Made by a program: the position numbers and the translations under genes
Shown: piece by piece, positions 33,649 to 40,256 of the stretch
Position numbering within the stretch: the first letter of the stretch is position 1
Layout of the letters: each line of letters opens with the position of its first letter
Origin: Butyricicoccus pullicaecorum
GTDB lineage: Bacteria > Bacillota > Clostridia > Oscillospirales > Butyricicoccaceae
Direction: 5' to 3'
NCBI GenBank assembly: GCA_018366035.1
Contig: JAGZIW010000005.1
Span: 52,923-116,922 of the forward strand
DNA: 64,000 nt
The notes under the pieces: generated by a model
The model's input: only the letters and a program-made list of their open reading frames with translations
What the model was told of the DNA's origin: nothing
The model's database searches: none

Positions 33649-34176
33649 ATGAATAAAATGAAAAAATTTGTTGCAGTTTTTTTATCCCTTGCTTTAGGTT
33701 TCACCTTTACTGCACCTGCGGTTTCCCACGCCTTAGATAACAACACATCAAATTCAATAGTATATGACGAATCAGGTATTCCATATAAGATTATATCTGA
33801 AAATGATGCTTTATACATAACTCGCCTATACACCCCAAGAATGGGTGGTGGGCTTGGAAAATGCCCTTCAAAGGAGAAGGTGTTCAAAGAAAAAGTCACA
33901 AGAAAATCTGCTGTACAAACACTTGATGCGATGAACAAAGGTTCATCTGCCATTGACTGGTTTTCCATACTTGCTTCAACCACCCCAATAGGAATTGTAG
34001 CAACTCTTGTTAATAAAGGAATGGCGAAGAACATTGAAAGAACTACATTGGAAAATTTTGTTAATTCTTCTCATGATGTTGCTTACCTGACATATTATAC
34101 TCGTTGCTCACAACATAAAATGTATGGAGAAACCACTTATGATTATTCAATTGTTTCTGTTTCACTAACATATTAA
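33649..34176 (+). CDS. Secreted protein of unknown function
   Basis: 175 residues, AT-rich codons unlike its neighbours. Signal peptide with basic start and hydrophobic core (MKKFVAVFLSLALGFTF), cleavage predicted near SHA-LD. The mature part is basic, with two cysteines (GKCPSKEK and TRCSQHK) and no motif I recognise; a hydrophobic stretch FSILASTTPIGIVATLVN lies at about 105-120. The ATG at 33649 has a weak AAGGA; MKK (33658) is an alternative. It is followed 14 bp later by a 50-residue membrane protein, so the pair may work together. A role as a secreted toxin or cell-surface factor is speculation. Confidence 0.65.
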   Translation: MNKMKKFVAVFLSLALGFTFTAPAVSHALDNNTSNSIVYDESGIPYKIISENDALYITRLYTPRMGGGLGKCPSKEKVFKEKVTRKSAVQTLDAMNKGSSAIDWFSILASTTPIGIVATLVNKGMAKNIERTTLENFVNSSHDVAYLTYYTRCSQHKMYGETTYDYSIVSVSLTY

Positions 34177-34190
34177 GCGAGTATTGTTAT

Positions 34191-34343
34191 ATGAAAAGGA
34201 AATTGAAAATAATACGTTATATCGTTATCATATTATGGATTATCTTCTATGTTCCCATCAAAGCTCGATGGGGAACTGATGGATGGTTAATTCTATCTCT
34301 GATTCCGGTAACACTAGTGATTTTAGAAAATAGATGTCAATAA
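34191..34343 (+). CDS. 50-residue membrane protein next to the secreted protein
   Basis: Frame MKRKLKIIRYIVIILWIIFY... with two predicted hydrophobic helices separated by the polar KARWGTDG turn, ending NRCQ. It begins 14 bp after the secreted-protein stop codon. No clear AGGAGG precedes it, so translational coupling is probable. AT-rich like its neighbour. An accessory or immunity-like partner of the secreted protein would fit the arrangement, but nothing in the sequence proves it. Confidence 0.55.
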   Translation: MKRKLKIIRYIVIILWIIFYVPIKARWGTDGWLILSLIPVTLVILENRCQ

Positions 34344-34381
34344 AGATCATCAACTCAAAATGCACTTTACTTAAGACTTAA

Positions 34382-34420
34382 AAAGCAGGGATTGAAATTT
34401 TTCAATCCCTGTTCTGCTAT
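34382..34420 (+). terminator. Stem-loop after the small secreted/membrane gene pair
   Basis: AGCAGGGATTGAA, short AT loop, TTCAATCCCTG(T)TCTGCT. A stable hairpin 40 bp past the small gene, lacking a clean T-run. Confidence 0.5.
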
Positions 34421-34455
34421 ACCTATTTATTAGTTTTATTCACTAAATAACCTCA

Positions 34456-34482
34456 AAGGAGAGGGCAAATGCCCTCTCCTTT
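34456..34482. terminator. GC-rich hairpin, probable terminator
   Basis: AAAGGAGAGGGC, AAAT, GCCCTCTCCTTT. Could end transcripts from either side; it lies about 100 bp past the stop of the minus-strand 50-codon gene. Confidence 0.6.
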
Positions 34483-34579
34483 CCTATATTGTTTTACACA
34501 TACGGTGTATCTGTGTCTATTCCCACTCCATGCAAATATACACAGATAAAACCGTCGTGTCATCAATGGGTGTTCCGCC

Positions 34580-34732
34580 TCAGCGCCGCGGTGCCTCATG
34601 CGGGATATTATAAATATCTGTATATGTTTTTGCCTCATCTAGTCCCTCAGGCTCGATACGCGGTTGTCCATAACTCTGTTCCACCCGACTGTTTTCCAAT
34701 TGTTCTATATGCTTCGGATATTTCCTGTCCAT
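34580..34732 (-). CDS. 50-residue soluble protein, unknown
   Basis: ATG at 34732 follows GGGAGG at good spacing and opens a 50-codon frame, MDRKYPKHIEQLENSRVEQS..., ending HEAPRR. The product is hydrophilic and charged (many Glu, Arg, Pro, Tyr), with no membrane segment. Codon use is like the main genome. Neither homology nor function is recognised. The ribosome binding site and normal codons support a real gene. Confidence 0.6.
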   Translation of the reverse strand: MDRKYPKHIEQLENSRVEQSYGQPRIEPEGLDEAKTYTDIYNIPHEAPRR

Positions 34733-34789
34733 CAGATTTTCCTCCCTGCTTTGTTTTGCTTAGCATGTGCGCAGGCAGAAAATTTTATA

Positions 34790-34819
34790 CAAAAAAAAGA
34801 GCACATTTTTTGATGTGCT
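34790..34819 (-). terminator. Minus-strand terminator
   Basis: AGCACAT, loop, ATGTGCT followed on the minus strand by CTTTTTTTT. Would end transcription coming from the small gene at 35065-35184 before the next 50-codon gene. Confidence 0.65.
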
Positions 34820-34905
34820 GACTTCCGAAAGATCATTGCACGCTCATGGTGCCCATACAATTCTATAATATTCCGTGATATCTACGTGATTTTTTACGCA
34901 TCAAA

Positions 34906-34943
34906 ATGCCCGAAATCGCTCAAATGAGCACTATTTCGGGCAT
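34906..34943 (-). terminator. Imperfect two-tier stem-loop
   Basis: ATGCCCGAAAT and ATTTCGGGCAT enclose a second small stem (GCTC AAAT GAGC). Followed by TTTT on the minus strand. Lies past the 39-codon gene; terminator most likely. Confidence 0.55.
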
Positions 34944-35064
34944 TCTTCGTCCAAATCATGTTGTGCGGCGGACGCGCAATCGTTGAAAAATCACAGTTGT
35001 CCGATGACCGCAGAATACATCTTTTTTTGATGCACGGTGCGCTCTGTTTCTCTTTTTACAGCTC

Positions 35065-35184
35065 TCAAATCTCGGTTCGGTCACGTGCTCCCATACCACA
35101 CGCACCTAGAATCATTGCAGCAAGGCTCAGCCCTGTCAACAATAATCCTACAACAAACACTCCAATCGATAATCCTTTTTTCAT
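35065..35184 (-). CDS. 39-residue membrane or lipoprotein-like peptide
   Basis: ATG at 35184 is preceded by GAGGTGAT. The product begins MKKGLSIGVFVVGLLLTG, with one hydrophobic helix, then SLAAMILGACGMGARDRTEI. A lipobox-like LGAC lies at residues 26-29, so it could be either a one-helix membrane peptide or a tiny lipoprotein. Probably missed by length-filtered gene callers. Function unknown. Confidence 0.6.
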   Translation of the reverse strand: MKKGLSIGVFVVGLLLTGLSLAAMILGACGMGARDRTEI

Positions 35185-35303
35185 ATCGCATCACCTCATT
35201 TTGTTCTTTCCATCTATATGCTTTGCAGACATTATACACTTATTCCTTGTCGATTACCAGTAAAATTTTGTTGTTCCCACTACTTTTCGCGGCATCAAAA
35301 CCA

Positions 35304-35312
35304 TGTTATAAT
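35304..35312 (+). promoter_or_regulatory. Extended -10 promoter of ybaK
   Basis: TGTTATAAT, an extended -10 element with no good -35, 24 bp before ybaK. Confidence 0.55.
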
Positions 35313-35335
35313 GCTGTTCTAGGAGATGATGCAGC

Positions 35336-35809
35336 ATGGAAAAAACCAATGTGATGCGTATTTTAGAACAGCATGGGATATCCTATACCCCACACACCTA
35401 CCCGCACGGACAAGAGGCGGTTGACGGCGTGCAGGTTGCCAAGCTGCTCGGTCAAGACCCCGAGTGTGTCTATAAAACACTGGTGGCACGCGGAAAAAGC
35501 GGAGATTTTTTTGTGTTTGACATTCCAGTTGCAGAAGAACTGGATCTCAAAAAGGCTGCAAAAGCCGTTGGAGAAAAGTCTGTTGCACTTATTCATGTAA
35601 AAGAACTTTTGCCCCTTACAGGCTATGTACGCGGCGGCTGTTCTCCCATCGGTATGAAAAAACAGTTTCCCACTGTCTTTCATGAAATTGCAGAGATCTT
35701 GCCCACTATTATGGTATCTGCCGGAAAAATCGGCTGGCAAATTGAGTGCGACCCAGCGGAACTGCTCGCACTTGTCGGTGCCTCCACCGCTGACCTAATC
35801 AAAGCATAG
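35336..35809 (+). CDS. ybaK: Cys-tRNA(Pro)/Cys-tRNA(Cys) deacylase
   Basis: 157 residues, YbaK/EbsC branch of the INS/ProX editing superfamily. It hydrolyses Cys mischarged on tRNA-Pro. Visible motifs are HTYPHGQEAVDG near the start, CVYKTLVARG, FVFDIPVAEELDLKKAAKA and the GYVRGGCSPIGMKKQFPTVF segment with the conserved Gly-Gly-Ser/Cys-Pro-Ile-Gly core. GGAGAT precedes the start. Its 3' end overlaps the convergent unknown gene by 11 bp. Confidence 0.93.
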   Translation: MEKTNVMRILEQHGISYTPHTYPHGQEAVDGVQVAKLLGQDPECVYKTLVARGKSGDFFVFDIPVAEELDLKKAAKAVGEKSVALIHVKELLPLTGYVRGGCSPIGMKKQFPTVFHEIAEILPTIMVSAGKIGWQIECDPAELLALVGASTADLIKA

Positions 35810-36548
35810 GCAGAAAATCACATACATCTCCATATCTCGCAAAAATTGGTGAAACCTCCAATTCCTGCAAGCACCTGCACTTTGCCTGCAGGGTATCTGC
35901 ATCATCAAAAAGCACAAAGTGTCCGTTGTTCTTTTCGTCCATGTAAGTAAAATATCGCGCACATAATTCTCTGGAAAAAAAGGTCTGTGCTCCGATTTTG
36001 CCGCGCAGTGCATCACGTGCCTGCACAGATAGAGGGGTTCCCTCCGTATTGGCAGACGGCAGTAAGAAATCCCGAGAGATTGCGCGCAAATCGGCAGCAA
36101 CCCGATTCGGATATTGTTGAGTAAGCTCCTGAAACCGTTCACGCAGGCACCCGCCGCTGATTGCAGTGCTTGCAACCAGACAGGCATGGGTGACAGACTG
36201 CGCCTGACAGAGCGGAACAAACAGGCGAAGCTTGTGCTTTTCTGTCTGTTGATCCAGCGCTTTCAAAAATTCGTCCACAGCCTGTGTACGGGCTTCACAG
36301 TCAAGGAATATTGCACAGGCACCTGCACGCTGCGCCTCTGCAATCAGCTGGTCACAAGTTGATGCAGAAAAACGCTTCATGCCCTGATCCATAACACCCA
36401 AATATTCCTGTTTTCCGGACAACAGGGCACGGTACACGCTGCCATCAGCTTGCAGCCGCAGACCAAATTGCAAAAGCGGCAAACCACTTTCCCGTGCACG
36501 TACACTCTCTGTACCCGCACATACCAGAATCATATCCTGCACCATCAT
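35799..36548 (-). CDS. Unknown protein, possibly a degenerate GH18-like barrel
   Basis: 249 residues from ATG at 36548, chosen because GGAGGGG lies just upstream. No signal peptide. Alternating hydrophobic strands (AIFLDCEAR, LRLFVPLCQAQ) and a C-terminal FDDADTLQAKCRCLQELEVSPIFARYGDV resemble, faintly, the late strands of GH18-type barrels (FDDxxSxxxK...), but the DxxDxDxE catalytic motif is absent. Cysteine-rich for an intracellular protein. Its 3' end overlaps ybaK by 11 bp and it faces yqeG divergently. I do not recognise it with confidence. Confidence 0.6.
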   Translation of the reverse strand: MMVQDMILVCAGTESVRARESGLPLLQFGLRLQADGSVYRALLSGKQEYLGVMDQGMKRFSASTCDQLIAEAQRAGACAIFLDCEARTQAVDEFLKALDQQTEKHKLRLFVPLCQAQSVTHACLVASTAISGGCLRERFQELTQQYPNRVAADLRAISRDFLLPSANTEGTPLSVQARDALRGKIGAQTFFSRELCARYFTYMDEKNNGHFVLFDDADTLQAKCRCLQELEVSPIFARYGDVCDFLPML

Positions 36549-36643
36549 GAGACTCCCCTCCATTTTGGTGGGTGCGATCGTCCGCCCCACGCTTACAAAC
36601 ATCTCTATGTGTGCAGCTCGATTTTTATGACAGGAGACCACCC

Positions 36644-37153
36644 ATGAAACATATTCTGACCCCATGCTATGTATTTGATACAGTCACTGATATCACGCCG
36701 GAATTTTTACAAAAGCACGGCATTCGCGGCTGTCTGATAGACCTCGACGGCACCTTGGTTTCCCGTCACCAGCCGACCGGAAACGAACGCATTACCGCAT
36801 GGCTGGACAGCCTGCGCTGCGCAGGAATCCGCCCCATGCTGCTCTCTAACAACAATGGCAACCGCGTGCGCATCTTTGCGGAATCCATCGGTATTGAATG
36901 GCAGGGACGCGCACTCAAGCCCCTCTCTCGCGGCTTTCGACAGGGAGCAGAGCGTCTTAATCTTCCCTTTTCTCAAATTGCTGTGATCGGCGATCAGATT
37001 TACACCGATACGCTGGGTGGAAACCATCTCGGCGCATTGACCTGCTATGTCGAAACGATAGATCGCAAGGATTTCTGGATTGGGGCACGCTATCATCTAT
37101 TTGAACGCATCTTTATCCAGCATACCAGAAGGAGAAACAACCATGAACATTAA
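36644..37153 (+). CDS. yqeG: YqeG-family HAD IIIA phosphatase
   Basis: 169 residues. HAD motif I is CLIDLDGTLV, motif II lies in MLLSNNNGNRV, motif III is Lys in RALKPLSRGF and motif IV is VIGDQIYTDTLGGN. This matches YqeG phosphatases, small cap-less HAD enzymes common in Firmicutes, often near aroE/yqeH. Substrate unproven. CAGGAGAC precedes the ATG at 36644. It overlaps the next gene by 11 bp and is probably cotranscribed with it. Confidence 0.9.
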   Translation: MKHILTPCYVFDTVTDITPEFLQKHGIRGCLIDLDGTLVSRHQPTGNERITAWLDSLRCAGIRPMLLSNNNGNRVRIFAESIGIEWQGRALKPLSRGFRQGAERLNLPFSQIAVIGDQIYTDTLGGNHLGALTCYVETIDRKDFWIGARYHLFERIFIQHTRRRNNHEH

Positions 37154-38018
37154 ATTTGGTCCAGCTGGCAACTCGCAATCCTTTTCTGATGCAGGTCTCA
37201 AATCGACCGTAGATGCCCCCCGCTGGCTTTCCGATATGGGGCTGACTGCTTATGAATATCAATGCGGTCGAGGTGTTGCGATTGGTCAGGAGACCGCGCA
37301 AAAAATCGGTGCACAGGCAGCGATGTACAACATCGCTATGTCCTTACATGCTCCCTACTATATCAATCTCTCCGTGCGCACAGAGGAACGCATCGAAAAA
37401 AACATTGACTATATCCTCACTTCCTGCCGCGCGGCAGAGTTTATGGGTGCTGACCGTGTGGTTGTGCATACCGGCGGTGTTGGCAAGCAGTCCCGCGACA
37501 AGGCGCTCCAAAACACACGGGAAAATATTCGCGATATCCTAGATGCGGCAGAGCGTTCGGGTGTCACACAAACGCTCTGTCTGGAAACCATGGGCAAACA
37601 GAGTGTGATCGGTTCTGCCGAAGAAATCTTTGACTTGGTTGCGCTGGACGATCGTCTGCTTCCCTGCATTGACTTTGGGCATCTGAACGCCCGTACCTGC
37701 GGCAAGTGCAGCACCGAAGAACAATTCGAAGCTGTATTAAACAAATTGGAACAAACCATTGGCACCGAGCGCGCACGGGTATTCCACAGTCATTTTTCTC
37801 ACATTGCATACAGCGACAAGGGCGAAGTTCGGCACCTTACCTTTGCAGACACCCAATATGGCCCTGACTTTACACCGCTTGCGCGGTGTATTGCCCGACG
37901 CGGCTGGACACCGCGTTTCATCTGCGAGTCTGCCGGCACTCAGGCAGAGGACGCAAAACAGATGATGGAGATTTATGCCGCCTGTCAAAAAGATATCCCG
38001 CAGCTGCATTGCACATAA
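37143..38018 (+). CDS. TIM-barrel protein (endonuclease IV/sugar isomerase-like)
   Basis: 291 residues. The AP-endonuclease-2 type TIM barrel motifs are visible: MNIKFGPAGNS, MSLHAPYYINL with the SLHAPY strand, VVVHTGGVGKQSRDKAL, LCLETMGKQ, CIDFGHLNAR and HSHFSHI, then FICES. The His, Glu and Asp residues at these strand ends match the trinuclear zinc site of endonuclease IV, so an apurinic site nuclease is possible, but several isomerases share the motifs. ATG at 37143 follows AGAAGGAG. Confidence 0.82.
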   Translation: MNIKFGPAGNSQSFSDAGLKSTVDAPRWLSDMGLTAYEYQCGRGVAIGQETAQKIGAQAAMYNIAMSLHAPYYINLSVRTEERIEKNIDYILTSCRAAEFMGADRVVVHTGGVGKQSRDKALQNTRENIRDILDAAERSGVTQTLCLETMGKQSVIGSAEEIFDLVALDDRLLPCIDFGHLNARTCGKCSTEEQFEAVLNKLEQTIGTERARVFHSHFSHIAYSDKGEVRHLTFADTQYGPDFTPLARCIARRGWTPRFICESAGTQAEDAKQMMEIYAACQKDIPQLHCT

Positions 38019-38021
38019 AAT

Positions 38022-38052
38022 AAGGACGCAGTCCCCTCGGGGATTACGTCCA
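38022..38052. terminator. Terminator between TIM-barrel gene and tetR
   Basis: GGACG-CAGTCCCC, TCGG, GGGGATTACGTCC with one or two mismatches, A-rich on one side and T-rich on the other. Serves convergent genes. Confidence 0.65.
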
Positions 38053-38058
38053 AAAAAA

Positions 38059-38649
38059 TCAGTTGTTTCGAATTTCTCGAATGACCATCTGCGTGCAATA
38101 ATCAAAATAGGCATCAATATCAAACGCACTCGGATCTATCAGATATTGAAATGACGCTCCCTCCATCATAGAGGTCATTACCGCCGCCAGCATCGCAGCC
38201 CGCTCGTCTGGAACATCAAATTCTTTGAGCATTTTCTCAATTTTAGCACGCCATACAACAAATGACTCTGCAAAAACTTTCTTTACCTGTGCATCTACAC
38301 GAGATTGCACCCAAAAATCGATTTCTGCAAAATCATACTTCTGTTCATTTACAATAAACTCCCGTTTTTGCCCCCAAAACACGCCAATACGCTCTTTGAG
38401 ATCACTGCCACAGGCAGCAGAGAGCAGTTCCTCCTGCAATTCCGCACAGCGATCGAGTACCTTCTTATGAACCGCCATCATAAGTTCATGCTTGGATTTA
38501 TAGTAATAATGAATATTGGACTGGAACATACCTGCGCGTTCCGCAATGCGTGCCATACGGGTCCCACTGATGGTGTTCTCACTCACGACCTCCAACGCGG
38601 CATCTAAAATACGCTCCTCCGTATTCTCCAAGTGTTTATTTTCTTCCAT
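38059..38649 (-). CDS. TetR/AcrR-family regulator
   Basis: 196 residues. The N-terminal helix-turn-helix reads ERILDAALEVVSENTISGTRMARIAERAGMFQSNIHYYYKSKHELM, the rest is a helical ligand domain. It is transcribed alone from a TTGACA/TATACT promoter that overlaps an inverted repeat, so it probably represses itself. No target gene is adjacent other than ptsH, which is codirectional upstream and has its own terminator. Ligand unknown. Confidence 0.9.
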   Translation of the reverse strand: MEENKHLENTEERILDAALEVVSENTISGTRMARIAERAGMFQSNIHYYYKSKHELMMAVHKKVLDRCAELQEELLSAACGSDLKERIGVFWGQKREFIVNEQKYDFAEIDFWVQSRVDAQVKKVFAESFVVWRAKIEKMLKEFDVPDERAAMLAAVMTSMMEGASFQYLIDPSAFDIDAYFDYCTQMVIREIRNN

Positions 38650-38678
38650 GCTTTGATCTCCCCACGCTGATTTGGTTG

Positions 38679-38710
38679 TTTAGCCAAATTTAGTATACCG
38701 TTTTGGCAAA
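38679..38710. promoter_or_regulatory. Putative TetR operator (inverted repeat)
   Basis: TTTAGCCAAA (38679-38688) and TTTTGGCAAA (38701-38710) are inverted with one mismatch in ten and are centred on the -10 box of the TetR promoter. Binding would block the regulator's own transcription. Confidence 0.55.
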
Positions 38711-38720
38711 ATCCTGTCAA
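38692..38720 (-). promoter_or_regulatory. Promoter of the TetR gene
   Basis: TTGACA (38715-38720), 17 bp, TATACT (38692-38697) on the minus strand. Confidence 0.8.
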
Positions 38721-38753
38721 GCACTCCCACTCTTTTTATGCCAAACTTCAACA

Positions 38754-38781
38754 AAAAGAGCAGCCATTCGGCTGCTCTTTT
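38754..38781 (-). terminator. Terminator of ptsH
   Basis: AAAAGAGCAGCC, ATTC, GGCTGCTCTTTT: a 12-bp stem 17 bp past the stop codon. Confidence 0.85.
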
Positions 38782-38797
38782 CAAAATCAAAAGTAGC

Positions 38798-39055
38798 TTA
38801 CAGATTCTCTGTGAAGAACTTTTCGAGTGCTGCGCATGCGTCTGCCTCGTCAGCGCCCTCAACAGTTACACGAACAGAATCGCCCTGCTTTACACCAAGA
38901 CCCATCAGGCTCATAAGGCGGGTTGCATCAACAGCCTTACCAGCCTTCTCAAGCATAACCTTGCTGGAAAATTCCTTTACAACCTTAACAAGCTGTCCAG
39001 CCGGACGTGCATGAATGCCCAGAGCGTCCTTAATCGTGTACTTAAATTCCTTCAT
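38798..39055 (-). CDS. ptsH: HPr-family phosphocarrier protein lacking Ser46
   Basis: 85 residues, HPr fold. The active-site histidine is His15 in GIHARPAG, as in all PTS HPr proteins, so phosphotransfer from Enzyme I is possible. In B. subtilis HPr position 46 is the regulatory serine (LKSIMGVMSLG); by direct alignment this protein has Arg46 (ATRLMSLMGLG). The HPr kinase target is thus missing, although Ser49 is close by. Such variants are known in Clostridia, and a second, canonical HPr may exist elsewhere in the genome. Own promoter and terminator. Confidence 0.9.
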   Translation of the reverse strand: MKEFKYTIKDALGIHARPAGQLVKVVKEFSSKVMLEKAGKAVDATRLMSLMGLGVKQGDSVRVTVEGADEADACAALEKFFTENL

Positions 39056-39104
39056 AAAAAATATGCCTCTCTTTCATGGTATTCAATAATCGGTCTATAT
39101 CTTT

Positions 39105-39133
39105 ATTGTACTGTCTATCTGAGTTTCCGTCAA
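39105..39133 (-). promoter_or_regulatory. Promoter of ptsH
   Basis: TTGACG (39128-39133), 17 bp, TACAAT (39105-39110) on the minus strand. Confidence 0.75.
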
Positions 39134-39297
39134 TCCCGATTGTGTATTTTTTCACAATATTTTTTATTTTAGGAATGATATTCCCCATTCGTACAGATAG
39201 AAACCCTATGGGTCTGCATCAGATTCTTTGCAAAAGAAATTTTGATTTCCTCTCAAACAATTAAATTCCTGATTTCCTAGCACATCACGCCATAAAA

Positions 39298-39306
39298 TGA
39301 TATACT
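39298..39306 (+). promoter_or_regulatory. Extended -10 promoter of the glycosyltransferase gene
   Basis: TGATATACT, extended -10, no consensus -35. It implies that the transcript starts near 39312, just 20 bases before the ribosome binding site. Confidence 0.5.
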
Positions 39307-39335
39307 TGTTTTATCAAACCCTCATACAAAAGGAG

Positions 39336-40151
39336 ATGTCTATTCTGAAGCAATCCAATCCACTGGTCAGCATTATTATTCCAGTCTATAATGCAGCTCC
39401 CGATCTTGCGACCTGTATCGAGAGTGTACGCCGTCAACGCTACCAAAATATTGAGGTACTGCTCGTGAATGATGGCAGCAGCGATGCAAGTCTCAATATT
39501 TGTCAAATGTACGCCAAGCGGGACCCCAGATTTTATGTCATCGACAAAGAAAACAGCGGAGTATCTGCTACCCGTAATATAGCCATTGAACGTGCGCATG
39601 GAAAATATCTGCAATTTTTGGACAGTGATGACTGGTTAGACGCAAACGCGACCCGTTTACTTATTGAACGCGCAGAGGAAACCAATGCCGATTTGGTAAT
39701 TTCTCATTTCTGCCGTGTTTCCGACGAAAAAGTTATGGTCTACGGATTTTTACAGACCACACGTGTAATGGATCAGCGCGTCTTTGCCCGTCACCTGCTG
39801 GAAGAACCTGCAAGTTTTTATTATGGGGTGATGTGGAACAAATTATATCGGCGCGACCTCATTATGACACATCAAATCCGATGCAATGAATCGCTGCAAT
39901 GGAGCGAAGATTTCCAGTTCAATCTTGAATACATTCGCTATGCAAATTCCTTCTGTGCCTTACAGACCCCTATTTATTATTATCGCAAGCGGGATAAAAG
40001 CCTGTCCAATGCACTCTCTTTCGGAAAAACAATGACAACCAAAATTGAGTTATTTGAATTTTATCGAGATCTTTACACGCAGCTTGGTCTTTATGAGCAA
40101 TTCAAGCCACAAATTTATCGCTATCTCATTGCCTCCGCCAAGGATAACTGA
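39336..40151 (+). CDS. Family 2 glycosyltransferase
   Basis: About 271 residues. GT-A fold: PLVSIIIPVYNAAPDL at the start, NVEVLLVNDGSSD-type donor loop (here NIEVLLVNDGSSDAS), and the DxD motif LDSDDWLD, so it uses a nucleotide sugar with a metal ion. The C-terminal part has YYYRKRDKSLS, common in cell-surface polysaccharide transferases. The start is uncertain: AAAGGAG directly abuts the ATG at 39336 with no spacing, while in-frame ATT (39342) or CTG (39345) would have correct spacing. Transcribed alone; LCP ligase and pyruvate kinase lie beyond a terminator. Confidence 0.88.
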   Translation: MSILKQSNPLVSIIIPVYNAAPDLATCIESVRRQRYQNIEVLLVNDGSSDASLNICQMYAKRDPRFYVIDKENSGVSATRNIAIERAHGKYLQFLDSDDWLDANATRLLIERAEETNADLVISHFCRVSDEKVMVYGFLQTTRVMDQRVFARHLLEEPASFYYGVMWNKLYRRDLIMTHQIRCNESLQWSEDFQFNLEYIRYANSFCALQTPIYYYRKRDKSLSNALSFGKTMTTKIELFEFYRDLYTQLGLYEQFKPQIYRYLIASAKDN

Positions 40152-40162
40152 CCAAATCAGAA

Positions 40163-40199
40163 AAGCGACTGGCAGATCATTCAGATCTGGCAGTCGCTT
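40163..40199. terminator. Terminator after the glycosyltransferase gene
   Basis: AAGCGACTG-G-CAGATC, ATTCA, GATCTG-G-CAGTCGCTT: a long stem with one G-G mismatch. May also serve the convergent LCP gene. Confidence 0.75.
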
Positions 40200-40256
40200 C
40201 TTGCTTTCACAGACGTCTAAGTCCTGTATATGAACCATTTAACGCCCCAAATTTTA

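Noticed and set aside
34489..34821. Plus-strand 110-codon frame
   Set aside because: Low-quality composition, no ribosome binding site; a better supported minus-strand gene (34580-34732) overlaps it.
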